Shown one piece after another: positions 43,398 to 51,781 of a DNA stretch of 64,000 nucleotides (its first letter is position 1; every line of letters starts with the position of its first letter). The position numbers and the translations under genes are program-made. The notes under the pieces are model-generated. The model ran no database searches. It had not been told where the DNA came from and worked only from the letters and a program-made list of their open reading frames with translations. This stretch comes from UBA4615 sp964399635 (GTDB lineage Bacteria > Pseudomonadota > Gammaproteobacteria > Burkholderiales > Burkholderiaceae_E): positions 124,001-188,000 of the forward strand of contig CAYNRU010000034.1 of assembly GCA_964399635.1 (NCBI GenBank), read 5' to 3'.

Positions 43398-44129
43398 ATG
43401 GCCGGTATGGATGGGAGGCGGGCGGTGCTGGTGATCGAGCACTCGGAGGGCGACGGCCCCGGTCACTTCGGCGAATGGCTGGCGGCCCGGGACCGCCCGA
43501 TGACGCTGGTGCGCGTCCATGCAGGCGAGGCCATTCCAAAAGATGTGAGCGCCTACTCTGGTCTATGCGTTCTCGGCGGTCCGATGAGCGCCAACGACGA
43601 GCACCTCGAGCACATCCGCGCCGAGCTCCGGCTGATCCGCCATGCGATCGACCGCGGCGTGCCGATGATCGGCCATTGCCTGGGCGGCCAGCTCCTGGCG
43701 CGCGTGCTGGGCGCGACCGTGGGCCGCAGTCCGATGCCCGAGATCGGCTGGCATGCGATCGAGGTTGGTGACGACGCGGCGTCGCGCCGCTGGTTCGGCG
43801 AGGTGCGCTCGCCGGTGGTGATGCAGTGGCACTACGAGGCCTTCGGGCTGCCGACGGGTGCGGTGCCGCTCGCCGCCAACGCCTCCTGCCCGCAGCAGGC
43901 CTTCACGTGGGGCGGCCTGCACCTGGGAATGCAGTTCCACCCTGAAGCGGATCGGGCCAAGGTCGAGTTCTGGATCGCGAAGGACCGCGGCGAGGCGGTG
44001 TCGATGGCCGGGGTGGCGACGGTACAGGCGCCGGATCGGATCGCGGCCGGGCTCGCCCTGCACCTCGACGCGCAGCGCGCGCTGGCGCACCGGCTCTACG
44101 ACGTCTGGGCGGCCGGGCTCGAGGCCTGA
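43398..44129 (+). CDS. Class I glutamine amidotransferase-like protein
   Basis: Single-domain class I GATase of about 243 residues. The nucleophile is C94 in GHCLGGQLLA and the other triad residues are H181 and E183 in FHPEAD, so the glutaminase site looks complete. It has no synthetase domain, like the stand-alone GMP-synthase-type amidotransferases of unknown acceptor. Two ATGs, at 43398 and 43407, are possible starts. It converges with the H-NS-type gene, leaving 37 bases between them. Confidence 0.85.
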   Translation: MAGMDGRRAVLVIEHSEGDGPGHFGEWLAARDRPMTLVRVHAGEAIPKDVSAYSGLCVLGGPMSANDEHLEHIRAELRLIRHAIDRGVPMIGHCLGGQLLARVLGATVGRSPMPEIGWHAIEVGDDAASRRWFGEVRSPVVMQWHYEAFGLPTGAVPLAANASCPQQAFTWGGLHLGMQFHPEADRAKVEFWIAKDRGEAVSMAGVATVQAPDRIAAGLALHLDAQRALAHRLYDVWAAGLEA

Positions 44130-44166
44130 TCGGCCGCGGCGAGCCGGGCGCCGTCGCGCCGTCGTC

Positions 44167-44562
44167 CTACTCGGCCCTGGCTGCTTCGACGATGGCGAAG
44201 TCGTCCTTGCTGCGGCCCTGCGCGATCTGCGTCGCCAGCCAGACCGGCGTACGGCCGCGGCCCGACCAGGTGGTGCCGGACTCGGGGTCGCGGTACTTGG
44301 GGGCGACCGTCGCGCGGGCGCCCTTCCTGGCCGCCCTGGAGGCGGGTGCCTTGCCGGGGGCGCCGGCCTTCGCGGCCCGGCGGCCCTTGGGCGGGACCGG
44401 GCTCGCGAGGTCGGCCACCTCGACGCCGAGCTTCTTCATCAGCGCTCGCACCCGCTCTACTGAGCGTGCCTTGGTGCCGTCGCGGGCGGCTTCGATGGCC
44501 TTGGCTTGCGCCTCGAGTCGGGCGATCTGTTTCTTGATCGTTTCGTAGCTGGGACGTGCCAT
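44167..44562 (-). CDS. H-NS-family nucleoid protein
   Basis: DNA-binding protein of 131 residues. An N-terminal coiled-coil oligomerisation part (IKKQIARLEAQAKAIEAAR, about 9-27) is joined by an alanine/lysine-rich linker to the C-terminal domain YRDPESGTTWSGRGRTPVWL, which contains the H-NS core that inserts into the minor groove of AT-rich DNA. Such H-NS/BpH3-like proteins are common in Burkholderiales and silence acquired genes. A TATCCT hexamer about 50 bases before the start is a weak promoter candidate. Confidence 0.9.
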   Translation of the reverse strand: MARPSYETIKKQIARLEAQAKAIEAARDGTKARSVERVRALMKKLGVEVADLASPVPPKGRRAAKAGAPGKAPASRAARKGARATVAPKYRDPESGTTWSGRGRTPVWLATQIAQGRSKDDFAIVEAARAE

Positions 44563-44736
44563 GGGTGTGTTCGGATCCTGGGAGTGGATCGAATGACTAA
44601 GCCGCTCAGGATAGCACTGCCTCCCGGGTCGAGCGCAACATCGGGGGGCGAACGGCGCCCGGCAGGACGTCGGCCCCGACCGGCGCGGACGCCGCCGCCG
44701 GCGGCGCGACCGCGGGTTGCCCGGCCGGCAATCGGC

Positions 44737-45570
44737 TCAGGCCGCGGCTGCCGCGTTCAGCTCGCGCCGGTACTTGTTCAGGGCCTGCACCGTGGTGAGT
44801 TCGCGCCCGAACAGCAGCGACAGGTTGTGCAGGATGCGGTCGACGACCTTGCCTTCCCACACCGCGTCGAAGCGGATCTGCCCGTCGAGCCAGTGCTCGA
44901 GCCAGCCCGGCTCGGGCGTGCGGCTCTGCACGGTGTCATTGGGAAACAGGTCCTTGTTGACGTGAAGGTTGGTCGGATGGAGCGCCTGCGCGGTACGCCG
45001 TGCGCTCGCCATCAGCAGGCCGATCTTCGCGAAGGCGGTGCGCGCGCCGTCGCCGACGTCCGCGATCGCCTTCTTCATGTACTGCAGGTAGGCGCCGCCG
45101 TGGCGGGCCTCGTCGCGCGAGATGATGTCGTAGATGTGCTTGATCACCGGCTCCGTGTGCCACTCGGAGGCGCAGCGGTACCAGTGGTTGAGGCGGATCT
45201 CGCCGCAGAAGTGCAGCATCAGCGTCTCGAGCGGCGGCGCGGGGTCGAACTCGAAGCGCACCGCGTGCAGTTCGGCCTCGGTGGGCACCATGTCGGGCCG
45301 GAAGCGCCGCAGGTACTCCATCAGCACGAGCGCGTGCTTCTGCTCCTCGTAGAACCACACCGACATGAAGGCGCTGAAGTCGGAGTCGTGGCGGTTGTCG
45401 CGCAGGAACATCTCGGTGGCCGGCAGCGCCGCCCACTCGGTGATGGCATTCAGCTTGATCGTCTGTGCCTGCTCGTCGGACAGCAGGGATGGATCGAACT
45501 GGCCCCAGGGGATGTCGTCGAGGCTCCAGCGCACGCGCTCCAGCGTCTTGAACAGTTCGGGATAAAGCAT
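44737..45570 (-). CDS. Ferritin-like diiron protein, acyl-ACP desaturase homologue
   Basis: Helical diiron protein of 277 residues. Carboxylate and histidine ligands appear as E45 (ITEWAA), E76-x-x-H79 (EEQKHAL), E124 (GEIRLNHWY) and D153/E154-x-x-H157 (RDEARHG), matching the two ExxH pairs of the ferritin-like/acyl-ACP desaturase fold. It would use O2 to modify a fatty acyl chain or a similar substrate. It lies on the same strand as the lipid-modification operon but 189 bases after its SnoaL-like gene, so membership is uncertain. Confidence 0.78.
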   Translation of the reverse strand: MLYPELFKTLERVRWSLDDIPWGQFDPSLLSDEQAQTIKLNAITEWAALPATEMFLRDNRHDSDFSAFMSVWFYEEQKHALVLMEYLRRFRPDMVPTEAELHAVRFEFDPAPPLETLMLHFCGEIRLNHWYRCASEWHTEPVIKHIYDIISRDEARHGGAYLQYMKKAIADVGDGARTAFAKIGLLMASARRTAQALHPTNLHVNKDLFPNDTVQSRTPEPGWLEHWLDGQIRFDAVWEGKVVDRILHNLSLLFGRELTTVQALNKYRRELNAAAAA

Positions 45571-45759
45571 GGACTCTCGCGAAATGAGGGCTGCCGGAGA
45601 TGAGTCGCGCCGGGACCGTAAACCTGTCCGCCAAGGTCGCGACACGCCTGCCCACCGATTCTAGCAGCGGGGATTGGATGCGGCGATAGCGCCAGTCACC
45701 GGCGCGGGGCCGTCCAGACCCGGGACACCCGCCGTCGCCGCCTCCGTCCGTCGTGCCGG

Positions 45760-46239
45760 TCAAGCCTCGCGAACCGCGCCGCGCCGGCGCAGAAGTCGCA
45801 TCACTGCGCCCAGAACGGGCAGTTTCTCGTACAACTCCTCGGCCACGTCCCAGTAGTCCCGGTGCCGGGCGACGCGCCCGTCCGCATCGAAGCGCAGGTG
45901 CGAGCAGCCATGGATGCATTGCGGGCCGGCAGGCAGCGGCCGACGGAAGGCGAACTCGAAGTCCCACACCAGCAGCGCCGCGTCGCCCTGCGCCACGGTG
46001 TCGCGCACCACGAAGCGGGGGCCGTCCACCTGCTCGAACATGTGCTCGAAGATCCGTGCGATTGCGGCAACGCCGCGGACCTCGTTGAAGGGGTCCTTGA
46101 ACCACGCGTCGGCCGCATAGACCTCACCGATACGCGCGACGTCCTGCGGGCCGATCGACTCGAAGAACGCGCGCACCCGCGCCACGTGGGTCGCGACCGG
46201 GTCGGGCGCGCGCGGGGCGGGCGGATGCGGGTCGGACAT
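45760..46239 (-). CDS. SnoaL/NTF2-like protein
   Basis: Small cone-shaped NTF2-fold protein of 159 residues. The pattern IGEVYAADAWFKDPFNEVRGVAAIARIFEHMF and the following strands (FVVRDTVAQGDAALLVWDFEFAF and HGCSHLRFDADGRVARHRDYWD) are typical of SnoaL-like proteins. It has no signal peptide. Such proteins recur next to SDR, DUF1365 and cyclopropane-synthase genes in stress- and light-controlled operons. Whether it is an enzyme or a binding protein is unknown. Confidence 0.8.
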   Translation of the reverse strand: MSDPHPPAPRAPDPVATHVARVRAFFESIGPQDVARIGEVYAADAWFKDPFNEVRGVAAIARIFEHMFEQVDGPRFVVRDTVAQGDAALLVWDFEFAFRRPLPAGPQCIHGCSHLRFDADGRVARHRDYWDVAEELYEKLPVLGAVMRLLRRRGAVREA

Positions 46240-46258
46240 GGAGGGCTCCAGGCTGCGC

Positions 46259-47119
46259 TCAGGTGCCGGTCACCCGCCGCACCAGTGCGAAGTAGAGGCG
46301 ATAGGGCAGCAGCCGGGCGAGCTTGAGCCACAGGGTGAAGCGCTTGGGGTAGTGGATCTCGAAGCGGCCGGCGGCGATGCCGTCGAGCGTCTCCGCCGCC
46401 GCCTCGCGCGCGCTGATCAGCGCCGGCATGCGGTAGGCGTTGGAGGCGGTGGCCGGCGTGTCGACGTAGCCCGGCGACACCAGGTAGACGCCGATGCCCG
46501 ACGGGTGGAGGTCCAGGTACAGCGACTCGGCGAGGTTGATCATAGCCGCCTTGGTGGGCCCGTACACCAGCGCCTGGGGCAGGCCGCTGTAGCCCGCGAC
46601 GCTCGAGATCAGCGCGATGCCGCCGGCGCGCTGCTCGAGCAGCATCGGCAGCAGCGCCGCCAGCCCGCCAAACACCGAGACCAGGTTGGTGTCCAGCATG
46701 CGCCGTGCCGCGCCGAGCTCGAAGGTGTCGGCCTGCATCGGGGAGTAGGTGCCGGCCACCCACAGCACGAGGTCGATGCCGCCCCAGCGCTCGCGCAGCA
46801 CCCGGCATGCGTCGGCGACCGCATCGGCTTCGTTGACGTCGAGCGGCAGGATCTCAGCGGGCAGGGTCGGGTCCTCGGCGTCCAGCGGGGGCCCAGGCTG
46901 CGCGGCCATCACCTCGCGCAGCGCGTCGGCGCGCCGGGCCGACACCGCGACGCGCGCGCCGCGCCGTTGCAGCGTGCGGGCGAGCTCGGCGCCGATGCCG
47001 CTCGAGGCGCCGACGACCCACACGCGGCGCCCCGACCAGTCGTCGAAGGCGGGGTTGAGGGGGGCGAAGAGGGGACGGGACGCGCGCATCGGAGGGCCCG
47101 GCATGAAGGGTGTCTGCAT
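46259..47119 (-). CDS. Short-chain dehydrogenase/reductase
   Basis: NAD(P)-dependent oxidoreductase of 286 residues. The cofactor motif is GASSGIG (38-44); the catalytic residues are S173, Y186 and K190 (VYGPTK). The C-terminal part after residue 245 is basic and amphipathic (YPKRFTLWLKLARLLPYRLYF), which suggests membrane association. This is known in SDRs that act on lipids. It lies between DUF3833 and SnoaL-like genes, 6 and 19 bases away, as part of the operon. Confidence 0.88.
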   Translation of the reverse strand: MQTPFMPGPPMRASRPLFAPLNPAFDDWSGRRVWVVGASSGIGAELARTLQRRGARVAVSARRADALREVMAAQPGPPLDAEDPTLPAEILPLDVNEADAVADACRVLRERWGGIDLVLWVAGTYSPMQADTFELGAARRMLDTNLVSVFGGLAALLPMLLEQRAGGIALISSVAGYSGLPQALVYGPTKAAMINLAESLYLDLHPSGIGVYLVSPGYVDTPATASNAYRMPALISAREAAAETLDGIAAGRFEIHYPKRFTLWLKLARLLPYRLYFALVRRVTGT

Positions 47120-47125
47120 CGCGGC

Positions 47126-47698
47126 TCAGCGCTTGGTGAACGACAGCAGGACTTCGCCCAGCCGGACGCCGAACTTGCTCATCGTCGCGCGGTTGAGCAT
47201 CACGCGGTCGTCGATCAGGTACATCCAGTCGTCGAACTGGACGTTCCAGGTGCTGCCGTCGACCACCAGGGCAAGGGTGTAGCGCCAGTTGAGCGCGTTG
47301 CCCGACGCGACGCCCTGAGCCTCGCCGACCACGTCGCCCGCGGTGCCCACGTAGCGCCCGCCCGGCAGCTTGCGGACCGTCCAGACGCGCCTTTCCTTCG
47401 TGCCGTCGGAGTAGGTGAAGTCCTCGTCGAGCGTGCCGGTGTCGCCCTGCCACGCGCACTTCATCTTGACGGTGAAGCGGCGCACCACCTTGCCCGACCG
47501 GTCCTGGAACAGGCCCCAGGCGTCGAGTTCGCCGTCAAAGTAGCTGCGCAGGTCGAGCACCGGCCTCTCGGTGGCATAGGCGGCCGGGTCGGGCCCTGCG
47601 CAACCGCCGGCAAGCACGAGCGCGCCGACGAGACCGCCGAGGGCGGCGCGACGCGGCAGCCGGGCGGTCCCGGTGGTGGGGGTCGGGGCGAAGGTCAT
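47126..47698 (-). CDS. DUF3833 lipoprotein
   Basis: Predicted lipoprotein of 190 residues. The signal region has basic residues, a hydrophobic core and a lipobox ending in GGC at about residue 33. The mature part is DUF3833: LDLRSYFDGELDAWGLFQDRSGKVVRRFTV and DFTYSDGTKERRVW are recognisable family segments. It probably binds or handles a lipid at the envelope, but the role is not known. It overlaps the transporter gene upstream by ATGA. Confidence 0.85.
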   Translation of the reverse strand: MTFAPTPTTGTARLPRRAALGGLVGALVLAGGCAGPDPAAYATERPVLDLRSYFDGELDAWGLFQDRSGKVVRRFTVKMKCAWQGDTGTLDEDFTYSDGTKERRVWTVRKLPGGRYVGTAGDVVGEAQGVASGNALNWRYTLALVVDGSTWNVQFDDWMYLIDDRVMLNRATMSKFGVRLGEVLLSFTKR

Positions 47699-49068
47699 GG
47701 GCGGATCTCGATGGGGCGGTCGTCGGGGGGCAGCGGCGCGAGCAGCAGCACGATACCCGCCAGCAGCTTGAGCGCGCTCGGCAGCAGCGCGTAGGTCACG
47801 GACAGCGCGACCGTGTTGCCGGCATGCGCGCCGGGCGTGTACCCGAGCAGGCCGAGCACGGGCAGCGCGAGGCCGGCGGCGGCGGCGAGGTTGAGCTTGG
47901 TGGCGAGGCTCCACACGCCGAAGAAGGCGCCATCGCGTGCGCGCGGCGCGTCCTCCTCGGCGAGCACCGTGGCGAGCAGCGCGGGCGGGACGGCGAGGTC
48001 GGCGCCGAGCGCGAAGCCGGTCACGATGCACACCGCGAGGAAGGCGGTGGTGTCGCCCGCGCCCAGCCCGAAGGCCCACACGAAGGCGAACACCGCCAGC
48101 GCCATGCCGAACAGCCAGGCGTTGCGCAGACCCGCGACGCGCGCGATGCGTACCCATACCGGCATGCCGATCGCGGCGGCGAGGAAATAGGCGATCAGGA
48201 ACAGCGGCGCCTGCTGCGGCACCTGCAGCACGTCGCCGACGTAGAACAGGACCAGGGTCGCGGGGATCGCGGTGGCGATGCCGTTGACCATGAACGCGCC
48301 CAGCATCCAGCGAAATGCGCGGCTCCCCGAGACGTCGCGCCAGGTCGAGCCGAGCTGCGCGCGCAGGCTGGGCATCGCCGGGGTCGTGCCGTCGGCGGCG
48401 CCTGCGTGGGGCGCCGACGGCACGGCAGGCCGCGGCAGGGGCGCGCGCGCGATCGCGACCGCGCCGATCGCGGCGGAGGCGACGAACAGCGCGACCAGCC
48501 ACCCGGCCCGCTCGGGGAGCAGCAGGCTCGCCGACAGCAGCACGCCCAGCAGGCCGAAGCTCTCGCGGCTCGCGGTCACGCGCACCCGTTCGAGGGGACC
48601 ATCGCCCAGTCGCGCGCCCCAGGCCTGGTAGGAGATCGACACCACCGAGTAGGCGAGGTAGGTGACCACCGAGGAGACCGCGAGCCACGCCGGCAGGGAC
48701 ACCCCGGACGGCGGCGTGAAGACCGCGCAGTATCCGAGGGCGAGCACCGGCAGCGCCCACAGGATCCAGCGTCGATAGGTGTCCGCTGCGGGGCGGCGGT
48801 CGAGCAGTACGCCGACGGTCGGATCAGCGACTGCGTCGACGAGCCGCGTGAAGAACAGGATCGCACCGATCACCGTGAGGTCGACCCCGAGCTTCTCGGC
48901 GTAGAAGGTGGGCAGCAGCACGAACAGCGGCAGCTCGAGCAGCGCAAGCGGCGCACGCAGCGCGCCGTAGGCGAGGTAGTCCCGCGGGCGCAGCGGTGTG
49001 CCGGTCGGGGCGGCGGCAGGCGCCACCGGGACCGCCGCATCGACGCCGGCGGGGCCGGCGATGGTCAC
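47695..49068 (-). CDS. MFS transporter, GPH (glycoside-pentoside-hexuronide) type
   Basis: Membrane transporter of 457 residues with about twelve helices. FFTRLVDAVADPTVGVLLDR is the GPH-family signature loop after helix two, and the C-terminal half repeats the fold. The GTG start at 49068 overlaps the upstream stop as GTGA. Homologues occur beside cyclopropane-synthase/DUF1365 genes, where they may move a lipid or lipid precursor rather than a sugar; this is inference from context. Confidence 0.85.
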   Translation of the reverse strand: MTIAGPAGVDAAVPVAPAAAPTGTPLRPRDYLAYGALRAPLALLELPLFVLLPTFYAEKLGVDLTVIGAILFFTRLVDAVADPTVGVLLDRRPAADTYRRWILWALPVLALGYCAVFTPPSGVSLPAWLAVSSVVTYLAYSVVSISYQAWGARLGDGPLERVRVTASRESFGLLGVLLSASLLLPERAGWLVALFVASAAIGAVAIARAPLPRPAVPSAPHAGAADGTTPAMPSLRAQLGSTWRDVSGSRAFRWMLGAFMVNGIATAIPATLVLFYVGDVLQVPQQAPLFLIAYFLAAAIGMPVWVRIARVAGLRNAWLFGMALAVFAFVWAFGLGAGDTTAFLAVCIVTGFALGADLAVPPALLATVLAEEDAPRARDGAFFGVWSLATKLNLAAAAGLALPVLGLLGYTPGAHAGNTVALSVTYALLPSALKLLAGIVLLLAPLPPDDRPIEIRP

Positions 49069-49643
49069 GGCTTCGCCCCGGCGCCCAGCAAGGCCTGCCG
49101 CAGCAGCGCATCGCGCAGCGACGGCGCCACCGTCCGCTCGTCCAGCCAGATCGCGAAGAAGGCCGTCGCGAAATCCGGGTCCGCGACCGAGCCGATGGGG
49201 CGGTCGTTGTGGAAGAAGCGCGCGCCCCGGCCCGGCTCGTGCACGCCGGTGAGGCGGTCGCCGCGCGCGACGTCCGGGAACAGCTGCTTCATGTCGGTGA
49301 ACCACCGGCCGCGACGCTGCGTGTCGCCGAAGCCCATCCGCTCGATCTCCTGGATGCTGCGCTCGGCGATCGCGAGCCCCTTCATGCCGGTGGCGTAGCT
49401 CAGATGCAGCGCGAAGGGCAGCGCAGCGGCACGCTCGACACGCATACCGCGGGGCCCCACCCACAGCTGCGCGGTGTAGACCTTCAGCCCGAACCAGCGC
49501 AGCTCGCCCTCCCCCGCCAGGCGCGCGTCATCCAGCGTCGAGGCGACCGATGCAGGCACCGCGATGGAGGCTGCCGCCGGCGCCGCGGCGCCGAGCAGGG
49601 CCGCTGCGAGCAGGCAGGCGGCGAACGGATTGCGGATACCCAT
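49065..49643 (-). CDS. Chalcone-isomerase-like periplasmic protein
   Basis: Exported protein of 192 residues. Residues 1-25 form a signal peptide ending in APAAA. The mature part LAGEGELRWFGLKVYTAQLWV and LHLSYATGMKGLAIAERSIQEIERMG matches the bacterial chalcone-isomerase-like domain, whose eukaryotic relatives include fatty-acid-binding proteins. No evidence of flavonoid chemistry exists here; lipid binding in the periplasm fits the neighbours better. It starts 5 bases after the cyclopropane-synthase stop. Confidence 0.83.
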   Translation of the reverse strand: MGIRNPFAACLLAAALLGAAAPAAASIAVPASVASTLDDARLAGEGELRWFGLKVYTAQLWVGPRGMRVERAAALPFALHLSYATGMKGLAIAERSIQEIERMGFGDTQRRGRWFTDMKQLFPDVARGDRLTGVHEPGRGARFFHNDRPIGSVADPDFATAFFAIWLDERTVAPSLRDALLRQALLGAGAKP

Positions 49644-49648
49644 GGCGT

Positions 49649-50950
49649 TCAGGCCGGTGCGCGCAGCGTGAACTGCACGACGTCGGTGTTGCGCCGGGCG
49701 AAGCCAGCCTCGCAGTAGGCGAGGTAGAACTCCCAGGTCCGCGCGAAGCGCGCGTCGAAGCCCTGCGCGGCGATGCGGGGCAGCTCGGCCATGAACGACT
49801 CGCGCCACAGCTTGAGCGTGCGCGCGTAGTCGAGTCCGAACCCGAATCGGTCCTCCATCGCGAGGCGCGCGACACCCGCGCTGCGCTCGAACACGGTGGG
49901 CGAGGGCAGCATGCCGCCCGGGAAGATGTACTGCTGGATGAAGTCGGTGCTGCGCCGGTAGCGCTCGAACAGCGACTCGTCGATGGTGATGGTCTGCACC
50001 ACCGCGCGCCCGCCCGGCACGAGGCAGCGGCGCAGCGTCTCGAAGTAGCCGGGCCAGTACTGCTCGCCAACCGCCTCGAACATCTCGATGGAGACGATCG
50101 CGTCATAGCGGCCGTGCTCGTCCCGGTAGTCCTGGAGCAGGAAGCGCGCACGGTCGGCGAGGCCCGCGTCGGCGAGTCGACGGGTCGCCCATGCGTGCTG
50201 TTCGGTCGACAGCGTCAGGCCGGTGACCAGCAGCCCGTCGCGTGCCGCGAGCTCGGCGAAGCCGCCCCAGCCGCAGCCGATCTCGAGCACGCGGGCACCT
50301 GCGGGCAGGGCCAGCTGGTCGAGGATGCGGCGGTACTTGGCCGTCTGCGCGTCCTGCAGGGAGCGTGCCGGGTCGTCGCCGAACAGCGCGCTCGAATAGG
50401 TCATGCTCGGGTCGAGCCACACGGCGTAGAACGGGTTGCCTAGGTCGTAGTGCGCATGGATGTTGCGCCGCGACCCGGCCCGGCTGTTGCGGTTGAACAG
50501 GTGCCGTATCCGGTACAGCGCCTGGCCCCACCAGTGTCCGTAGATGGCGCGCTCGACCACGTCGCGGTTGGCCACCAGCACCTCGAGCAGCGCCGCGAGC
50601 GAGTCGGTGTGCCAGTCGCCGTCGATCCAGCTCTCGGCGAATCCGATGTCCCCCCGCGACAGCGCCGCGCCGAACACCTTCCAGTTGCTCAGGCGGATGG
50701 ACGCGTGCGGCTCGCCGGCCCCGAAGCTCATCACCTCGCCGTCGGGCGTGGTCAGCACGATCCGTCCGTGCTGGAGTCGCTGCAGCAGCGCCAGCACCGC
50801 GTGCGCGGCCGCTGGCATCGGCCCTGCCGGGACGCGCGCAGCCGGGCCGCCGGCCAGCTGCGTGCCGTCGAGCATCGGGGCGGCGGCCGGGTTCAGCAGC
50901 CGGGTGGATTGCGAATCAAGCATCGGGCGCCGGCTGGCGGAGCGGTTCAT
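49649..50950 (-). CDS. cfa: Cyclopropane-fatty-acyl-phospholipid synthase family methyltransferase
   Basis: SAM-dependent enzyme of 433 residues that modifies unsaturated acyl chains of membrane phospholipids. The N-terminal lipid-binding part is followed by the methyltransferase domain with IHAHYDLGNPFYAVWLDPSMTYS, VLEIGCGWGGFAELAA (SAM site) and SIEMFEAVGEQYW. These are the standard Cfa/Mmas motifs. Members in operons with DUF1365 and FAD oxidoreductase genes may make other modified chains, such as methylated or furan-containing ones, so the product is open. It overlaps the DUF1365 gene by ATGA. Confidence 0.9.
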   Translation of the reverse strand: MNRSASRRPMLDSQSTRLLNPAAAPMLDGTQLAGGPAARVPAGPMPAAAHAVLALLQRLQHGRIVLTTPDGEVMSFGAGEPHASIRLSNWKVFGAALSRGDIGFAESWIDGDWHTDSLAALLEVLVANRDVVERAIYGHWWGQALYRIRHLFNRNSRAGSRRNIHAHYDLGNPFYAVWLDPSMTYSSALFGDDPARSLQDAQTAKYRRILDQLALPAGARVLEIGCGWGGFAELAARDGLLVTGLTLSTEQHAWATRRLADAGLADRARFLLQDYRDEHGRYDAIVSIEMFEAVGEQYWPGYFETLRRCLVPGGRAVVQTITIDESLFERYRRSTDFIQQYIFPGGMLPSPTVFERSAGVARLAMEDRFGFGLDYARTLKLWRESFMAELPRIAAQGFDARFARTWEFYLAYCEAGFARRNTDVVQFTLRAPA

Positions 50951-51747
50951 CGGTGACCCCTGGAAACGAATGCCTCGGGCGGATCGGGCTTGCGGTGGAA
51001 GGGAACGTGCGCGCGCCAGAGCTTAAGCGCTTGCCAATGGATCCGGGCGATCACCCCGATCGTGAACAGCGGATGGCCGAACAGCGCGCGGCGCGCCACC
51101 GAGCGGTCGGCCGGCATCAGCTCGCCGCTCAGGCTGGTGAGGAGCAGCGGCCCCTCGGCGTCGTGATAGTCGATACGGGCGAGTGCGCGGTCGCGGCGGT
51201 TCATGAAGCGGAAGGCGTAGTCGCCCTCGAGCGAGCAGAACGGAGAGACGTGGAAGACCTTTCTTGCGCGCAGTTCGCGGCCCTGCGCGAGCTGCGCGCC
51301 GTCGGGCTCGGCGAGCAGGTAGCAGTGCCGCTCGCCGAAGGTGTTGTTGACCTCGGCCACCACCGCCACCAGCGCGCCGTCGGCACGGTGGCAGAACCAG
51401 AAGCTGACCGGCTTGAACGCGTACCCGAGCACGCGAGGAAAGGCGTGCAGCCACAGCGGCCCGTCCGCCACCACGCCGGCCCGCGTGCAGAGTCCGCGCA
51501 CCCAGGCGTCGAGCGGCGTGCAGCCGTCGCCGTGGTCGGCACTGCGAAACGACATCGCGCCGCGGCGGTCGTAGCCGAACCAGACGCCCAGCCCCGCCGA
51601 CGCGCGGCGTGCGGCGTCGCCGTCGATCCGCATGCGCAGGAAGAAGCCCGCGTAGCTGAACGCATGGCGCACCGGGCGCAGGCGCGCGTGGCGGATCGGC
51701 CCGAACCCGAACTGCAAGGCCGGGCCGGTCAGTGCGCTGTCGTCCAT
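50947..51747 (-). CDS. DUF1365 protein
   Basis: Protein of 266 residues belonging to DUF1365. RHARLRPVRHAFSYAGFFLRMRID at the N-terminus, RVLGYAFKPVSFWFCHRADG in the middle and KVFHVSPFCSLEGDYAFRF are the conserved family blocks. DUF1365 genes are almost always beside a cyclopropane synthase and an FAD-dependent amine-oxidase-like gene, as here. No enzymatic activity is established for it. The ATG at 51747 was chosen because the family block starts soon after. Confidence 0.88.
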   Translation of the reverse strand: MDDSALTGPALQFGFGPIRHARLRPVRHAFSYAGFFLRMRIDGDAARRASAGLGVWFGYDRRGAMSFRSADHGDGCTPLDAWVRGLCTRAGVVADGPLWLHAFPRVLGYAFKPVSFWFCHRADGALVAVVAEVNNTFGERHCYLLAEPDGAQLAQGRELRARKVFHVSPFCSLEGDYAFRFMNRRDRALARIDYHDAEGPLLLTSLSGELMPADRSVARRALFGHPLFTIGVIARIHWQALKLWRAHVPFHRKPDPPEAFVSRGHR

Positions 51748-51781
51748 GGTGCCGGTCCTTCGCCTCTGCCCGCGCTGCCGT